19,981 nucleotides of DNA from the NCBI GenBank assembly GCA_015478945.1, contig JABUQX010113232.1, positions 12,501 to 32,481 of the forward strand. Direction: 5' to 3'. Each line of letters starts with the position of its first letter. Positions within the stretch are counted from its first letter, which is position 1. The stretch comes from Trachelipus rathkii. Lineage: Eukaryota; Arthropoda; Malacostraca; Isopoda; Trachelipodidae. Below, one piece after another: positions 17,261-19,981 of the stretch. The translations under genes and the position numbers were made by a program. The notes below the pieces were generated by a model. It saw only the letters and a list, made by a program, of their open reading frames with translations. It did no database searches and was not told the DNA's origin.

Positions 17261-18240
17261 ATTTCACCCATCTACTTACATTAATAAAAACTAACATCAG
17301 TCTTGTGTTTTGCTGCCAAAACCAGCGTGTTTAGTTCCTGACCCACCATATTATGAGCTCTCTGTACCCTCGCTCTGCGATCTTCAGCAGTCAATTCAAT
17401 ATAATAAGTTCTCTACGTTTCTTCTTCCTACTACTTCCCTTCTCTCACTATCTCCCGTGCGTAATATGACTTTCTTCTTGACATTTTACTTATCCCCTTC
17501 TGCGTTCCCTCCCTTTTCCCAAATATATTTAAAATCTACTCTCTTTTCTATTCTTTCTATTATTCAATCTTCTCTTCTATCCTTCTCCACTCACCTTCCT
17601 CCATAACAATTCCTTTCTAGCTATTCTCCACTACACTAATATCATTTAATCGTTATCCCTCATCTACTCCGATCATCTTCCTCCCCTCTTTCCTCCTCAA
17701 TAAACGATGCGCCTTTTGCTACTTTACTTATCACTTTCCCCTCCATACCTCTATATCCAGTATAAACACATTTATCTTATTTCTTTATTCCAATTAATCC
17801 ATCCGGTCGCTCCATCATCAACAGACTGCATACTTCCATTCGTTCAACAAAACACACGAGCTAAAACAACCTTATTCAGACTAATCTCGACCAACATGAC
17901 ATTAACTGCACGAACACTCGTCGGCGTCTAAAAACTGTGTAACAGCATTTCTTTGTCCGATGCGTCTCTTAATGCGTCAGCTGTTAGCGCACAAATGTAT
18001 CTCTCATAACGAAACATCAGGTCACCTATTGTAAAGTGGCTATACTTGACAAAACTTTTCTATGCATTAGTTGTAAACTATCCTAAATGTCAAAGCTATT
18101 CATTTATAGATATTGTAAAAAACAAAATTGTGAAAGAATTGAAACTCAGTTTTAAAATTACTGGCTCAGCAATATGCCCAATTCTGCTGGACGAGACCGC
18201 GCAAGGCTAAGTAATTATCCTCAAAATTGTTTATTTGCAC
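17261..18240. other. Unassigned ~1 kb, possibly LINE 5' region
   Basis: From 17261 to about 17900 the plus strand is pyrimidine-rich, so the minus strand is purine-rich, as are the LINE-A coding strands. The minus strand gives stop-broken Glu/Lys/Arg-rich frames (such as EWRRIEEKIEYRKN near 17560-17600) that I cannot assign. The plus-strand frames at 17310-17606 and 17707-17931 look like antisense shadows. From 17931 to 18240 the sequence is mixed and non-repetitive, and I see nothing identifiable in it. Confidence 0.4.
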
Positions 18241-19981
18241 TTGTTCACACTTGCATTGCGTACATCTGAAAAAAAAATCCTCTTAATTTCTCTTCCCCCG
18301 CTGGAGTCTTCCCACCTAGATGCTGGGTAGGAACGTTCATAACATTACACCGAAAATCGGACAGCTTGAGTATGATACCGAGAGCATGATCGTAAATCCT
18401 CCAGGTGTCGAAAAGAAATCCCCCCCCGTTCCCTTACCTCATCCCACATCCATACCCGCTTAAGTGAGATGTCGCTCTAGGCTTTAAAAAAAAACCTAGC
18501 CTTCACAAGACCGGCGACGGACCCCCACTGTGGAATGTCACCAATGTGGAGTTCATCTCATGGGCCAGGCCAACAACCATACCCTTTACACAGAAACTCT
18601 CCATTTCACCCTTATTCATGTCATCTGTTCAAGACATCTTTTCCAATCCCCTATTTTTTCTTGTGGTCTTCAAGCCGAGTCGATTTTCCATAGCACACTA
18701 CCACCGATTAATATCCATGCGTCTTACACCAAACTGCTTTCAATCCTATTACTTCCATATGACCCAATGCCATCCTCGATACACTCGTTTTCATTCTCAT
18801 TTACGTGCTCTTTCTCTCAACTCCCACTAATATTCTCTATACACTCTATTCTCTCTTCTATTAATCTCACCCTACCACGCCCTAGCATCATTCCCATTTT
18901 GAAACAGATTGTGTTATCTTAGATCTATAACCTCTTCATTCTATACCATAGATCGAGCTACTTTGCTTAATAACGACAGTAGCAACATACCCTTTATGCA
19001 AATCTCTGGTGCATCCAGGCTTAGTCGCTTGACCACCAAGGCGTTTAATGTGGACCACATCCACCTTCCTCTTTGCCATTCACAACTTTCCTACCTACCC
19101 CTGTATCATCCATTCCCTTTTCATCCATAAATCCTAAATATTTAAATTCAGATCGACCTCCACACCGCTAACTCTCCTCGACCCGACTACTATCATGTTG
19201 CACCTTACTTGACCAATCCCTCTTTTACTTTCTTCAGCATTCATCCGCACAAACCAGATCATCTGCGTTGCAATAAGTATGGATACCCTGTAACTACTCT
19301 CTCCATCTCACTACAGTGATATAACACCTTCCCTCCGTATCCACCCCTACACTCTAAGTTCTATTCATCCACTTTATCTCCCATATAGAAATTAAATAAC
19401 CGAGGAGATATAACACATCCCTTCCTCACTCTCCATTATTAATATTAAAACCAGTTGCCACTTTTAACTCCATTATTTTTTACATTCATACTAACTATGC
19501 TTCATACATACTTTCTTTTGCCATCCATTCCATAAGCGCTCTTCACCACTAACATCCTCGACACAGAGGCCTTCCCTCATCTCAATCCTCGTCATTCTCC
19601 TGTTGCAAGGTCCAATAACAACCTGCAATACAATTATTATTATTTCATTTTCTCAATCATTAGTTTTAACGTGAAAAAATTTTATCTACTCCTCTAAATT
19701 GACAACTTGTTCTTCGCCCAGCGTGCAGTCGACACACTCATTCCAAAATACCAAGCATAATATTCTTCCTTAACAACACTCATAAACATAATTTCCTCTA
19801 TCGTCTCCCTACAGTTCTCTATACTTCCCGCTAAAAAAGTAAAAACAATTATCAAAATTTCGCCCTTAAAACCATTTCACTTACACTAATTTCCATGCCA
19901 AATATCTTTTTGCAAGCTTATTTAACCCTAAACGGATGAACAAAGTTATAAGTGATGAATCTTAAGCAGTTTGTAGATTTA
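18240..19981 (-). pseudogene. LINE-A-family RT copy, minus strand, cut by window end
   Basis: The minus strand reads from the window edge downwards: GKYRELGDDRGNY (RT fingers, about 19800-19840), FTLKLMIEK (about 19660-19690), LLLDLATGE (motif A region, about 19590-19620), VKSGNWF, and a motif B with RKGCVISPRLFNFY (about 19385-19430). NADD stands in place of YADD at 19258-19269. VVNGK and VDVVHIKRL-type stretches (about 19030-19075) follow. The ORF end (about 18540-18580) carries a VAHEMNSTL-like stretch, and the tail has CCACAGTGGGGGTCCG, related to GTGAGGGTCCG in the plus-strand copies. The further 3' tail (18240-18480) is only loosely similar, so this may be a related subfamily. Confidence 0.75.

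Noticed and set aside
17310..19130. Plus-strand Ser/Leu/Pro-rich ORFs (17310-17606, 17707-17931, 18530-18922, 18909-19130)
   Set aside because: They are antisense to purine-rich minus-strand LINE sequence. At 18530-19130 the minus strand clearly encodes LINE-A-type RT sequence.

Overview
The window looks like repeat-dominated nuclear DNA from an arthropod, most likely a decapod crustacean. The reasons are nested Ty3/Gypsy and non-LTR retrotransposons, very abundant (TA)n plus (AAT)n and (GA)n microsatellites, and degenerate CCTAA (telomere-type) units. This assignment rests on my recognition of element types, not on a database search. I find no host protein-coding gene, tRNA, rRNA or CRISPR array. 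Every recognisable protein segment belongs to a transposable element, and all are broken by frameshifts and stops.

Layout. 1-398: (TA)n arrays around a 200 bp AT-rich segment with CCTAA units. 399-8432: one complete but internally deleted Ty3/Gypsy element on the minus strand. It has two very long LTRs (399-2209 and 6361-8432, with TG/CA ends), a polypurine tract beside the left LTR, and pol and gag remnants between them. The gag fragment is fused out of frame to the end of the reverse transcriptase (RT), so protease and the catalytic half of RT are missing. Each LTR carries a chain of hairpin-forming repeats (3 x about 122 bp), a (GA)n tract and a second tandem repeat (about 2.5 x 170 bp).

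8433-15202: plus-strand copies of one LINE family (called LINE-A here), separated by (TA)n arrays. They are a 3' fragment (8625-8994), a longer copy (about 9137-13493) and a second 5'-truncated copy (13669-15202). The longer copy is split by a different LINE (LINE-B, about 9967-11855) that ends in 54 uninterrupted A's and has a short imperfect target-site duplication. 15203-16072: about 870 bp of (TA)n-rich DNA with islands that repeat one 3'-end-like motif. 16073-19981: minus-strand LINE remnants, namely a poor endonuclease/linker fragment (about 16796-17260), an unassigned stretch (17261-18240), and a LINE-A-family RT copy (about 18240-19981) that runs off the window.

How the parts relate. 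This is an insertion history, not a gene pathway. LINE-A copies and the Gypsy element all sit between (TA)n arrays, which suggests that TA arrays act as landing sites, or that they grow from LINE 3' ends. Many frameshifts are probably consensus sequencing errors. The two LTRs alternate between perfect identity and dense single-base indels, and LINE-B combines a pristine poly(A) tail with a shattered reading frame. I see no clear new protein system. The least explained structures are the hairpin array in the LTR and the tight association between LINE ends and TA arrays.
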